Origin: DASWVC01 sp036401335
GTDB taxonomy: Bacteria; Verrucomicrobiota; Verrucomicrobiia; Chthoniobacterales; JAFAMB01
DNA length: 16,501 nucleotides
Assembly (NCBI GenBank): GCA_036401335.1
Contig: DASWVC010000212.1
Coordinates: forward strand, 1 to 16,501
Direction of reading: 5' to 3'
This document shows positions 1 to 7,975 of the stretch, piece after piece (positions within the stretch are counted from its first letter, which is position 1; each line of letters begins with the position of its first letter). The position numbers and the translations under genes are program-made. The notes beneath the pieces are model-generated. The model did no database searches, was not told the DNA's origin, and saw only the letters and a list, made by a program, of their open reading frames with translations.

Positions 1-887
1 AAATAGGCACGCGTCTCAGATTCCTTGGCCTCTCCGAAGTCCTTCACGCTGTGGATGATGGACCAGCCCTGGGAGATCAGCTCAGGAGGCGGGTGCCGAA
101 GCCAGCGCGGTTCAATGCAAAAAACGCCGCCTTGCCCACTCAAGTCGACCAGGTCCAGTCCGGCGGCTTTGACGAGCATGGAGCAGATGGTGTCCTCACC
201 GACGGCCAGATCGGTGAAAACCCGGGGGTCGGCGAAAACCCCGAGACGTTCAAACCCTTCAAGGCCGCCTCGGGTCAAGGCATAACCACCGCCCTCGATG
301 AACTCACCATCCACGTAACGGTGCTCGCGCGCCCGCGCCTGGTAAACATTCAGTTGACGCGCCCGGGCCGTCCAACCGAAACGCAAATGCGGTTTGGGAA
401 TCCGCCACAACGACACGGGTGCACGGAGCTTCCTGACCTTCTCGGCCTGGTACCTCGCGATGTCTTGTCGATCGCCCTGGTGAGGATGAAGGTAACTTCC
501 GACCAGGCCGGCTCGCGGAGCCGCTTCGATTGCGGCCAGGATCCGGGCATGGAACGGGGCGATAACCAGGGAATCGGTATCCAGTTTCAACACGTAAGAA
601 GCCGGGAACTGCGCGTGGGCAATGCGAAACCCATGCAGCAAGCCGGTAAGCAATCCTCCGGCCCAACCCGAGCCGCGGCCTTCTCTTGGATTCTGGACCA
701 CTTCAATGCTTGCCGGGAACGAAATGCCTTTGCCTTTCGAAGCGGCAGGGTTGCCGTCGTTGACGAGGACCACCCCGGCACAGCCTTCCCGTTGATGGAA
801 CGCAATCGACGACAACAAGTCGGTCAACCGGGTCAATTCCAACTCGCCCGGCCCAAGGGCAACCACCAACGTGTACAGTTCGGGCAT
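1..887 (-). CDS. GT-A-fold glycosyltransferase, C-terminus cut by window edge
   Basis: The reading frame is open from an ATG at 887 to the window edge, giving 295 residues with no stop, so the C-terminus is missing. The N-terminus (residues 5-45) looks like the nucleotide-binding beta-alpha-beta of a family-2-like GT-A glycosyltransferase. LKLDTDSLV (about residues 100-108) carries a DxD-type metal/nucleotide-sugar motif, and VGEDTICSMLV (229-239) resembles the ED catalytic-base region. No signal peptide or membrane helix is visible, so it is probably cytoplasmic and acts on a nucleotide-sugar donor. It starts 19 bases after the stop of the upstream membrane GT-C-like gene, so the two are probably co-transcribed. 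No convincing Shine-Dalgarno is present. The sugar and acceptor cannot be deduced. It is not detectably closer to the two GT2 paralogs at 4230-6391 than to the family in general. Confidence 0.8.
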   Translation of the reverse strand, partial: MPELYTLVVALGPGELELTRLTDLLSSIAFHQREGCAGVVLVNDGNPAASKGKGISFPASIEVVQNPREGRGSGWAGGLLTGLLHGFRIAHAQFPASYVLKLDTDSLVIAPFHARILAAIEAAPRAGLVGSYLHPHQGDRQDIARYQAEKVRKLRAPVSLWRIPKPHLRFGWTARARQLNVYQARAREHRYVDGEFIEGGGYALTRGGLEGFERLGVFADPRVFTDLAVGEDTICSMLVKAAGLDLVDLSGQGGVFCIEPRWLRHPPPELISQGWSIIHSVKDFGEAKESETRAY

Positions 888-906
888 GCTCAAGAGGCGG
901 GTTTGG

Positions 907-2874
907 TCAGGGGGATGCGGGAGCACCGGCAACCGCCCCCTGGCCTGAAGCATCGGCCTTGTTAAGGACGACCCAGGTCTCCGGCCCGGCCTGAACGCGG
1001 AGCACAAGATTCTCACGGCCGGCTTCGGCCAGGTGCATCGCTTTCATCCATTCTTCGTAACGACGATGGGTGCTCTCCTCAACCCAGGAAACGAGCGCTA
1101 CCGAGGAAGCGGGCAGTGAGGCCTCGTGCTCCAAATCAACCACTTCGACGACCCGGCGGCTGCCCAGGGGTTCCCAAAGCGACACTTCCGGCTGGTTGCC
1201 ATTCGCGATAAATCCGACCTCACGAACGCCAGCCGGCAGGAACGTCCGCATCGGCCCAAGCGCGTCGGCCCTCATCGCGTAGGACGAGTACACCGTGTTG
1301 ATCCGCTGCAGCAAAGGAGCTTGGCCGGGAGAACGGAGCAGGGCATGCGCGATTTGGTTAACCGGAATGAACGGCCTGGCCGGCTGGATCAACAGCAGCA
1401 AAACCGGCACGATTTGCACGACTACACACAAGGCCAGCCACGCTCCCCGCAGACGGGGATGAACGCGGTGCACCAACAACAAAACACAAATGAGCAAAAC
1501 CGGGTAATACGTGGCCAGGATCCGCGGGCCCGCCTCGGATCCCATTTTGGCCAGAAAAACGCCAAAACTGAAGAGGCAGGCCAAGGCGAAAAAGCCCAAA
1601 AACGCGGTCATCGGGCGGGTGCGGGTTTTCGGCTTCGCCCGGACAAAGAGGGCAGCGAGCCAGCGGAGCAACAGCACCACCCAGAGGACCACAATGCCCA
1701 GGCCAAGCCCAGCCGCTTCTTCAGACACGATTTCACGGACGCTTAAGTCGAGGCGCGGAAAATTGTGCGTCAGCCATTTCCCGAAGGCACTGTGAACGAG
1801 GTGAGCTTTCTCAAAGCTGTTCCACTGCGAGGCGGCGGGCATGATGGGCGGGATCACGCTGTTGGTGGCAAGTTGAGCCAGGTTCCCGACGAACCCGGCA
1901 ACGGGATTAAAGATTTGCAGCCCGCTCTTGCCGCCCGCATCGCCGGCCCATTGTCCCGCGAACACCAGGTTCGCATAAGCAATCGGCACAAAAGAAGCAA
2001 AACAGGCCAACACGGAAGCGGCGCCCATCAACGCCCAATTTCTTCGCATCAACCGCCGGGCAGGCCAGCAGGCCACGATAATCGGGAGGACAAGGGGAAT
2101 GTTACTGGCTTTTGCGCCGGTCAACAGGGCTGCGCAGAAGATGCTCGCCACGAGGTAAAAAGGACGATTGCGATCCGCCCCAAGCAGGGCAAAAACGACC
2201 CCGCCGAGCAGGTACGTCGCTGCAAAAGCGTCGTTGCCCGCGCTGCCCGCCTGAGTGACGTAACAGTACCCGCCTGGAAACAACCACATCCATTGGTAAG
2301 CGACCCTTGAACGGATGCCGAGGCGTTTTAACAGAACGAACAATAAACCGGGCATCAGGACGAAGCTGGCCAGGTTCAGCAAAGCCGCGCCGCGCGCCGA
2401 ATGCGTTAGAACGACAAACGGAGTCAAAACCCATTCGAATCCCGGGGCGCTGATGTTGACCCGGTCATCGTTGGAGACAATCCAATGCCAGGCTCCCTGC
2501 GCCCACCAATGCAGAATCCGCGTGAATCGGTAGGTTAGAAAATCGTAGTTGCTCGGTTTGTACCAGAGGCCTCCGAGCAGGGAGAGGATGAACATTACCG
2601 ACCAGAGCGCCGGGAGGGGCCGGCGCACCCTCCGGCCCCACCGGCGGATGGCACGAAGGTAATCGGTGGTGATCAACTGAGAACGACCCATCTGATAAAG
2701 GAGGGCCAGGAGGCCGACCAAGGCGAGCGCATAGCCGACCGCATTCAACCCGTGGACAGCCGAAAGCAACCACCCCATCAGGTTAAACCAGACTGCAATC
2801 GTCACAAAGACCAGGGTACCTCCGACGGTCGGTGACGTGCGCGGAAGGAGGGTACGCTGGGTCAAAATGGCCAC
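907..2874 (-). CDS. polytopic membrane protein, probable GT-C-type glycosyltransferase
   Basis: A 655-residue protein with many hydrophobic segments spread over roughly residues 18-515, then a soluble tail of about 140 residues. After an early helix (about 90-105) lies NYDFLTYRFTRILHWWAQGA (109-128). This resembles the first periplasmic loop of bacterial GT-C (PMT/ArnT/GT39-like) proteins, where a WDSLTYHLPRxxHWLQNG-type motif carries the catalytic Asp; here D111 is the candidate. Such enzymes take a polyprenyl-phosphate sugar and glycosylate a lipid or glycan on the outer side of the inner membrane. The start is GTG at 2874, preceded by GAGG at good spacing; ORF length is normal for the class. 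It is followed after 19 bases by another glycosyltransferase and is divergent from glf, so a surface-polysaccharide role is likely. The substrate is unknown. An uncharacterised membrane protein without transferase activity is the alternative. Confidence 0.75.
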   Translation of the reverse strand: MAILTQRTLLPRTSPTVGGTLVFVTIAVWFNLMGWLLSAVHGLNAVGYALALVGLLALLYQMGRSQLITTDYLRAIRRWGRRVRRPLPALWSVMFILSLLGGLWYKPSNYDFLTYRFTRILHWWAQGAWHWIVSNDDRVNISAPGFEWVLTPFVVLTHSARGAALLNLASFVLMPGLLFVLLKRLGIRSRVAYQWMWLFPGGYCYVTQAGSAGNDAFAATYLLGGVVFALLGADRNRPFYLVASIFCAALLTGAKASNIPLVLPIIVACWPARRLMRRNWALMGAASVLACFASFVPIAYANLVFAGQWAGDAGGKSGLQIFNPVAGFVGNLAQLATNSVIPPIMPAASQWNSFEKAHLVHSAFGKWLTHNFPRLDLSVREIVSEEAAGLGLGIVVLWVVLLLRWLAALFVRAKPKTRTRPMTAFLGFFALACLFSFGVFLAKMGSEAGPRILATYYPVLLICVLLLVHRVHPRLRGAWLALCVVVQIVPVLLLLIQPARPFIPVNQIAHALLRSPGQAPLLQRINTVYSSYAMRADALGPMRTFLPAGVREVGFIANGNQPEVSLWEPLGSRRVVEVVDLEHEASLPASSVALVSWVEESTHRRYEEWMKAMHLAEAGRENLVLRVQAGPETWVVLNKADASGQGAVAGAPASP

Positions 2875-2992
2875 GGCTTCCTCGCTAACGGCCCTGCCTC
2901 AACACGTCAATGCCCTTTTGTGCCTCAATTTTCACTAGTCTGCTCCCTGATTTGGTCTATTGCTCTTTCATGTACGGTCGAAGGATAATGGG
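2875..2992. promoter_or_regulatory. divergent spacer between GT-C gene and glf
   Basis: The 118 bases separate two divergently transcribed surface-glycan genes, so both promoters must lie here unless they overlap coding sequence. AAGGA at 2981-2985 is a good Shine-Dalgarno for the ATG at 2993. No hexamer pair on either strand is convincing enough to name. Confidence 0.4.
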
Positions 2993-4156
2993 ATGAAGCC
3001 GAAATACGATCTCCTTATCGTCGGCGCGGGATTTGCCGGGGCGGTGCTGGCCGAGCGCTCTGCGCGGGTCCTTGGGAAACGGTCTCTGGTAATCGATCGC
3101 CGGTCCCACATTGCGGGAAATGCCTACGATGAGTATGACGCAGCCGGCGTGCTGTTGCACCGGTACGGCCCTCACTACTTTCGCACGAACTCAGAACGGG
3201 TCCGGGAGTACCTCAGCCTGTTCACCGCCTGGCTGCCCACCGAATACAAAATCCTCTCCTACAGCGATGGCAAGTTCTGGAACTTTCCGATTAACCTCAA
3301 CACCTTTGAACAACTTATCGGGCGGCCTTCCACCAGCGAGGAAATGCAGGCCACGCTTGACCAATGGCGGGTGCCGATCGCTTCCCCCAAAAACTCGGAG
3401 GAGGTCATTGTTTCGCAAGTCGGCTGGGAGTTGTATGAGAAATTTTTCCGCAATTACACCCGCAAACAGTGGCGGCGAGATCCCTCGGAACTGGACCCAA
3501 GCGTTTGCGGGCGCATCCCCGTCCGCACCAATCGTGATGACCGGTACCTGACCGAGAATTTCCAGGCCCTGCCCGCTGCCGGCTACACCGCCATGATGAA
3601 ATCCATCCTGGATCATCCGAAAATCGAAGTGCAGCTGAATGCCGATTTCAATCAGGTCAGGGAGCGTGTAGAATACGAGCACCTGGTGTACTCCGGCCCG
3701 ATCGACGAATTTTTCGACCATCGCTTCGGCCCGTTGCCCTACCGCTCGCTCCGTTTTGAACCGGAAACGCTTGACGTTGAATTTTATCAGCCGGCGGTGC
3801 AGGTGAACTACCCGAATGACCATGAGTTCACCCGGATCGTCGAAACCAAACACATTACCGGGCAGAAACTTCCCGCCACAACGATCGTGCGGGAGTACCC
3901 GGAAGACTTTGGGCCGGGTAAAGAACCGTATTACCCGATCCCCGCTCCGGACGCGAAAGCCATCTATGCCAAGTACGCCGACTTAGCCGACAGCACCTCT
4001 GGGATCAGCTTTGTTGGGCGGTTAGCGACCTACCGCTACTACAACATGGATCAGGTCGTCGCAATGGCCTTGAGTGAATTTGACCGGTTAAGCGGCAAAA
4101 AACCTGAGCGGTCACGTGAACCCGGACCCAAGCCGCTTACGCTGGCAGGCTCCTGA
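2993..4156 (+). CDS. glf: UDP-galactopyranose mutase
   Basis: This 387-residue flavoenzyme interconverts UDP-galactopyranose and UDP-galactofuranose, the only known route to galactofuranose for surface glycans. Visible features are the FAD Rossmann motif GAGFAG (11-16), the IDRRSHIAGNAYD segment (34-46), YGPHYFRT (58-65, the usual GxHxFxT block), the YTRKQW and RIPVRTNRDDRY blocks that hold a substrate-contacting Arg, YSGPIDEFFD, and a C-terminal FVGRLATYRYYNMDQ that binds flavin. Length matches bacterial Glf (about 370-400). I chose ATG 2993 because AAGGA lies seven bases upstream and MKPKYDLLIVGAG matches the family start; a TTG at 2960 is in frame but would add an unrelated extension. It sits amid four glycosyltransferase genes, which suggests one of them transfers galactofuranose. 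No disruption is seen. Confidence 0.96.
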   Translation: MKPKYDLLIVGAGFAGAVLAERSARVLGKRSLVIDRRSHIAGNAYDEYDAAGVLLHRYGPHYFRTNSERVREYLSLFTAWLPTEYKILSYSDGKFWNFPINLNTFEQLIGRPSTSEEMQATLDQWRVPIASPKNSEEVIVSQVGWELYEKFFRNYTRKQWRRDPSELDPSVCGRIPVRTNRDDRYLTENFQALPAAGYTAMMKSILDHPKIEVQLNADFNQVRERVEYEHLVYSGPIDEFFDHRFGPLPYRSLRFEPETLDVEFYQPAVQVNYPNDHEFTRIVETKHITGQKLPATTIVREYPEDFGPGKEPYYPIPAPDAKAIYAKYADLADSTSGISFVGRLATYRYYNMDQVVAMALSEFDRLSGKKPERSREPGPKPLTLAGS

Positions 4157-4186
4157 ATACGCCGCGTCGTCCGTTCCTCTGCGCCA

Positions 4187-4212
4187 AGCCATTTTGCCGG
4201 CCAAAAGCGGCT
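4187..4212. terminator. possible bidirectional terminator between convergent genes
   Basis: An imperfect stem-loop lies in the 73-base convergent gap between glf and the GT2 gene. AGCC (4187-4190) pairs with GGCT (4209-4212), and TTTTG (4192-4196) pairs with CAAAA (4202-4206) around a CCGGC loop, with a small internal loop between. The T-rich arm could serve both strands. There is no long T-run after it, so this is tentative. Confidence 0.35.
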
Positions 4213-4229
4213 GGTTTACCCTGTCCGTT

Positions 4230-5234
4230 TCACTCCGCAACCATGCTTGCGTAACGGGCCGCTTCCTGTCGGGTCACGGCCAGGGTGGCGAAGTTTTCCG
4301 GATTTGAAAAATTCGCCTCTTGTTCCTTCCGCCAGGTGCGCAGCACTGCCCTAGGCAATCCCGCAACGGCCAAAGCTGGTAAGCCCAGCAGAAAACGCCC
4401 TCGCCCCGAACCGAGCTGCCAAGGAAAGGTTTCCAGGTAAATACGCGCGGCCTGACGGTATTGCGCCCTTTCCACTGCATGCAGGCCCACTTGCCTTGCA
4501 GGTCTGGTGAGCAGCAGGCGTCGCTCTGCGGCCCGCTCCCTGCCGCCGGGAAATTTGCCCGCCTTTTCCGCCCGGACCAGTTCCAGCACGCCATAGAAAG
4601 TGCGCTCCGCGTCCACGATCGCGTTGGCCCCATGGTACCGGTAGGCGAATGTGTAAGGGCTTTGGATCGAAACAAACCCTTCCTCTACCCCCAGCTGCAT
4701 GCTCAGGTACAGGTCCTCGGCCACATGCATCGAGGTTGGAAAGCGGGCCCGGCAATCGCGACGGACCAGCACCCCGCCCGCCCCGACCCAGGTGTGGGTA
4801 GGCGCAGAGGAAAAGTAATCGCGATAAAACATTGAGGCAAAGCCTTCGGGTTTGACTTCTCGCACCTTTCTCTCGTCGTAAAAAGGAAAGTAGTGGCCGC
4901 TTACAAAAGCAGGGTGCTGGTGCTCCTCAAGGCATTGCGCAAAGGTTGTCAGGGTCCACGGGAACCAAAGGTCGTCGCTGTCCAAAAACGCCAGGTAATC
5001 CCCCGTGGCCTGCTCCCAGCCAAGGTTCCGGGCTGCGCCCGGGCCCTTGTTCTGCTGGCGCGAGTACCGCACCCTCGAGAAGCCGGTGACCATAGCCTCA
5101 GTGCCGTCGGTAGACCCATCATCAATCACGATGAGCTCAAAGTCCTGGCAGGATTGGCGCATAACCGACTGCAAGGCACGCTGGAGAAGGTGCTTGCGGT
5201 TGAATGTTGGCACAACAACGGAGAAAAGGGGCAT
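4230..5234 (-). CDS. family 2 glycosyltransferase (paralog 1)
   Basis: A 334-residue GT2 enzyme with the classic GT-A layout: FSVVVPTFNR at the N-terminus, VIDDGSTDGTEA (36-47) with the DDGS nucleotide-binding acidic pair, GPGAARN (64-70), LDSDD (84-88) as the DxD metal site, and AEDLYLSMQLG as the likely catalytic-base region. No membrane segment is clear, so it should act in the cytoplasm or at the membrane face, adding a sugar to a lipid- or protein-linked acceptor. ATG 5234 is preferred: the paralog at 5348-6391 aligns without gaps from this Met for the first 90 residues, and GGA lies six bases upstream. A TTG at 5243 is in frame. It is transcribed toward glf, 113 bases after its paralog. 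Donor and acceptor are unknown; a galactofuranosyltransferase is possible given glf, but the sequence does not show it. Confidence 0.9.
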   Translation of the reverse strand: MPLFSVVVPTFNRKHLLQRALQSVMRQSCQDFELIVIDDGSTDGTEAMVTGFSRVRYSRQQNKGPGAARNLGWEQATGDYLAFLDSDDLWFPWTLTTFAQCLEEHQHPAFVSGHYFPFYDERKVREVKPEGFASMFYRDYFSSAPTHTWVGAGGVLVRRDCRARFPTSMHVAEDLYLSMQLGVEEGFVSIQSPYTFAYRYHGANAIVDAERTFYGVLELVRAEKAGKFPGGRERAAERRLLLTRPARQVGLHAVERAQYRQAARIYLETFPWQLGSGRGRFLLGLPALAVAGLPRAVLRTWRKEQEANFSNPENFATLAVTRQEAARYASMVAE

Positions 5235-5347
5235 AACGTCCAAATTACTTCGGCAGCAAATGACCGACGTTTAGCGACGGGGGGGCCTTATGCGGCCGAT
5301 TTATCCAGCCTGCAACGGCCTTAAACCCGGTTAACCCTAAATTTATT
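5235..5347 (-). other. spacer between GT2 paralogs
   Basis: 113 bases between tandem paralogs, partly AT-rich near 5328-5350 and containing the perfect palindrome GGTTAACC. This may hold a separate promoter for the downstream paralog, but I could not find a good -35/-10 pair or a terminator with a T-run. Confidence 0.3.
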
Positions 5348-6391
5348 TTAAGGCAAATGCTTTGCGCTCGTGTGCTCCGCGACCGGAGTCCCGGCCTTCT
5401 CCGCATGGCGTTTTGCGTCAATAGCGCTCACCGGCAAACCATGGAAGCTGTCCGGTTTCGGAGAGCGGCCGTCTTCGGTCGTATGAAAAAAATGCTGAAA
5501 CAAACCGCGCAGTTGGGCCCAGGCAGCAAGGATGGGCAGTCCGAATAAGAATTTCCAACGCCTGTCCCGCACCTGCCACGCAAACGTATCCGCATACAGC
5601 AGCAGGGCAGCAGGCCATTTCCCCAGCTCAACTGCCTTCAATGCCGGCTGCCGGACCATTCGGGTGATCAGCACCCGCCGTTCAGACGTACGGGACGAGC
5701 CGCCGGCAAACTCACCCGCCTTTTCGGCCTGAACCAGCTTTCTCAAGTCTGTGAACGTGCGCTCAAACTGAGTAACAGCGTTCTCGCCGTGGTACCGGTA
5801 GCCAATCGTGTGGGGGTTCTCAATTTTCACAAAGTCTGGCTCTTCTCCGAGTTGCAGGCAGAGGTGCAGGTCTTCGCCGACCTTCATTCCTTCAGGAAAG
5901 CGGGCGCGGCAAGTCCGGCGAACCACCATCGAAGCCGTTCCTACCCAAATGGAACGGCCCGCCGAAGAAAAGTAATCCTTGAAGGATTGCGTGACCAGGT
6001 CGGTTTCTTGGAGGCCGGACAATGCCTGCTCGTCGTAAAAAGGGTAGGGATGACCCGAGATAAAGCTCGGCCGTTGCAAGTCTTCAATGCATTTTTTGTA
6101 CGTGGCCAACGTCCAGGAAAAGCAGAGGTCGTCACTGTCCACAAACGCCAGGTATTCGCCTTTGGCGTGTTCCCAGCCCAGGTTCCGGGCCGCACCCGGT
6201 CCACGGTGCTGCTGTTGCAAATACGTCACCCCAGGAAATTCCGCGACCAGCGCCTCCGTGCCATCCGTCGACCCGTCATCGATCACGAAGACCTCAAAGT
6301 CCTGGCAGGTTTGACGCATGATCGAATCGAGCGTCTGCCGCAACAGATCTCTGCGGTTATAAGTTGGGATGATCACGGAGAAGAGCGGCAT
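5348..6391 (-). CDS. family 2 glycosyltransferase (paralog 2)
   Basis: A 347-residue GT2 enzyme and full-length paralog of the gene at 4230-5234. FSVIIPTYNR, VIDDGSTDGTEA, GPGAARN, VDSDD (84-88) and GEDLHLCLQLG occur at the same positions as in paralog 1. The similarity continues through RYHGENA, the LVQAEKAGEF stretch and the hydrophobic FLFGLP near the C-terminus. These are the nucleotide-binding, DxD and catalytic-base elements of GT-A enzymes. ATG 6391 is chosen because the paralogs then start alike (MPLFSV); an in-frame ATG at 6403 adds MSGP and cannot be excluded. The C-terminal 30 residues (about ...DGRSPKPDSF onward) diverge from the paralog. The pair arose by tandem duplication and probably adds successive or alternative sugars to the same glycan. 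Specificity is unknown. Confidence 0.9.
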   Translation of the reverse strand: MPLFSVIIPTYNRRDLLRQTLDSIMRQTCQDFEVFVIDDGSTDGTEALVAEFPGVTYLQQQHRGPGAARNLGWEHAKGEYLAFVDSDDLCFSWTLATYKKCIEDLQRPSFISGHPYPFYDEQALSGLQETDLVTQSFKDYFSSAGRSIWVGTASMVVRRTCRARFPEGMKVGEDLHLCLQLGEEPDFVKIENPHTIGYRYHGENAVTQFERTFTDLRKLVQAEKAGEFAGGSSRTSERRVLITRMVRQPALKAVELGKWPAALLLYADTFAWQVRDRRWKFLFGLPILAAWAQLRGLFQHFFHTTEDGRSPKPDSFHGLPVSAIDAKRHAEKAGTPVAEHTSAKHLP

Positions 6392-6469
6392 AGGTCCGCT
6401 CATTGCACACCGGAGCCCCAGCGCGGCTGGGTTGCATTGTTTTATTTACGCTGTGAGCTGGAATCCCTG

Positions 6470-6510
6470 CTGCCGGGAATATTTACAAGTTTTCAGTCGT
6501 ATCCCGGCAG
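6470..6510. repeat. 9-bp perfect inverted repeat with 23-base loop
   Basis: CTGCCGGGA (6470-6478) is exactly complementary to TCCCGGCAG (6502-6510). TTTACAA occurs as a direct repeat at 6482-6488 (inside the loop) and 6511-6517. It lies 80-120 bases upstream of the GT2 start, so it could be an operator, a leader hairpin or a dispersed intergenic repeat. The 13-mer at 6469-6481 recurs at 15078-15090. Confidence 0.65.
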
Positions 6511-6699
6511 TTTACAACCGACGGGGGATGACAGCTGTTGAACTGGCGTTTAGACGGAATCGGCTTTTAACCAAGCTGGACGCAGACTGCAGTTCGCCCG
6601 CCGCCCCTCCACTCTGTGACGTTGCTCGCCCGATCGCGTGGTGGCGCTAAGGTAAGCGGATTCAGGGTGGAAGAACGTGGGGGTCGCGCCCGTCCGGCA

Positions 6700-6748
6700 G
6701 GGGAGCTTGTCCCCAAGCGCCCCGGGATCGCGGTCCGCCTCACCGCGA
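6700..6748. repeat. pair of short hairpins downstream of gltA
   Basis: GGGGA/TCCCC (6700-6704 and 6710-6714) overlaps an alternative GCTTG/CAAGC stem (6705-6709 and 6714-6718). It is followed by a perfect 7-bp TCGCGGT/ACCGCGA stem (6728-6734 and 6742-6748) with a 7-base loop. These could form at the 3' end of the sucCD-gltA mRNA, but there is no T-run and GC-rich DNA makes short stems common. Confidence 0.35.
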
Positions 6749-6846
6749 GGTCATGAAATGACTCGCCGCCCTACCGGGCCGCCGCTCGATATTTCTGCCT
6801 CGATACCCAGGTTTGCTGAGGACAACCGGCCCTGCCGGCCACGACT

Positions 6847-7974
6847 TCAACGTTCCGCCAGCGGCACAAACTTGCGCACGGGAGCTTCCCCGGTGTACTC
6901 GCTGAGAGGGCGGTACAGCCGGTTATCCCCGAGCTGCTCCAGGATGTGCGCCGTCCAACCCGCCATCCGGGAGATGGCGAAAATCGGCGTGAAAAGGTCT
7001 GTGGGAATGCCAAGAGAATAATACGTTGTCGCCGAATAGAAATCGACGTTTGCATACAACCCCTTTTTCTCTTTCATCAACGCGGCAATGCGCTCCGACA
7101 TTTCGATCCACTTCGGTTCACCCAATTCCTGGCTGAGCTGGACCGCCATGTTCCGCAAGTGCGGCGCACGGGGATCGAGCACTTTGTACACCCGGTGGCC
7201 AATGCCCATGATTTTCTTCTTCTCCGCCAAAGCTTTTTCAATGTAGGCGTCCACCCGGTCCGGGCTGCTAATCTCCTGGAGCATGTGGATGACGCCTTCG
7301 TTGGCTCCCCCATGCAAAGGGCCTTTCAACGTGCCGATGGCGGCGGTCACCGCGGAGTAAATGTCCGTAAGGGTCGAAATGGTCACCCGGGCACTGAACG
7401 TCGAAGCATTCATGCCGTGTTCAGCGTGCAGGACGTACGCGACATCGAGCGTTTGGCTTTTCTGGGACGAAGGTTCCTGGCCGTCGAGCAGGTAGAGAAA
7501 ATGGGCGGCCTCTCCCAGGTCGGTCCGGATCGGCGGCAGTTCAAGGTTGTGCCGAGCCCGATGAAAACAGGCAATGATCACCCCCGTCTTTGCCACCAAA
7601 CCAACCGCCCGACGCCGGTTCGCCTCGAAACCGTTGTCTACCGCCACAGTTGGGTCGTGCAGACCCAGCATGGAGATGCCGGTGCGAAGCACATCGATGG
7701 GCGCTGCGGCTTTAGGAGCGTTTTGGATGAAGGCCCTCACCTGCTCGGGCAACTCCCGTTGGGAAGCCAGTTCCTGCCGGAGCACTTGCAGCTCAGCCTG
7801 GTTCGGAAGCCGGTCGTTCCACAGAAGGTAGATCACTTCCTCAAAGGAAACCTTGCCGGCCAGCTCGTTGATGTCGTAGCCGCAATAGATCAACTGCCCT
7901 TCCTGGCCGCGCACGTCACCCAGTCGGGTTTCGTTCGCTACCACGCCTTCCAATCCTTTGCTCGTCAGGGCCAT
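6847..7974 (-). CDS. gltA: citrate synthase
   Basis: A 375-residue citrate synthase that condenses oxaloacetate with acetyl-CoA in the TCA cycle. The catalytic triad is visible: H221 in GPLHGGANEG, H260 in GIGHRVYK and D311 in NVDFYSA. Other family blocks are the N-terminal ETRLGDVRGQEGQLIYCGYD and the C-terminal FAISRMAGWTAHILEQ. The length is that of the short bacterial (citZ-like) type, not the roughly 430-residue NADH-inhibited E. coli type; 2-methylcitrate synthase is a close relative, but no prp genes are nearby. The ATG lies one base after the TAA of sucD with no Shine-Dalgarno, which suggests translational coupling. It is the last gene of the sucC-sucD-gltA operon. Gene symbol gltA (or citZ) is by function. 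Confidence 0.95.
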   Translation of the reverse strand: MALTSKGLEGVVANETRLGDVRGQEGQLIYCGYDINELAGKVSFEEVIYLLWNDRLPNQAELQVLRQELASQRELPEQVRAFIQNAPKAAAPIDVLRTGISMLGLHDPTVAVDNGFEANRRRAVGLVAKTGVIIACFHRARHNLELPPIRTDLGEAAHFLYLLDGQEPSSQKSQTLDVAYVLHAEHGMNASTFSARVTISTLTDIYSAVTAAIGTLKGPLHGGANEGVIHMLQEISSPDRVDAYIEKALAEKKKIMGIGHRVYKVLDPRAPHLRNMAVQLSQELGEPKWIEMSERIAALMKEKKGLYANVDFYSATTYYSLGIPTDLFTPIFAISRMAGWTAHILEQLGDNRLYRPLSEYTGEAPVRKFVPLAER

Positions 7975-7975
7975 A

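Larger units (their letters stand above)
6392..6846. other. 455-base non-coding region
   Basis: No ORF here has coding character; the short ones are arbitrary. The region must contain the promoter of the GT2 gene starting at 6391 and the 3' end of the gltA transcript. It holds an inverted repeat at 6470-6510, two small hairpins at 6700-6748, and a weak CCGGC/GCCGG hairpin just after gltA (about 6827-6839) without a T-run. No tRNA-like cloverleaf was seen. Confidence 0.6.

Noticed and set aside
51..965. 304-codon plus-strand ORF at the left edge
   Set aside because: Antisense to the GT-A glycosyltransferase, whose frame shows DxD and ED motifs and continues to the window edge; the plus frame has no recognisable domain.
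3191..3853. 220-codon minus-strand ORF inside glf
   Set aside because: Antisense shadow of glf without any conserved feature.
6560..6846. tRNA or small RNA gene in the long non-coding stretch
   Set aside because: No acceptor/anticodon/T-arm pattern and no promoter-terminator pair; only short GC stems were found.
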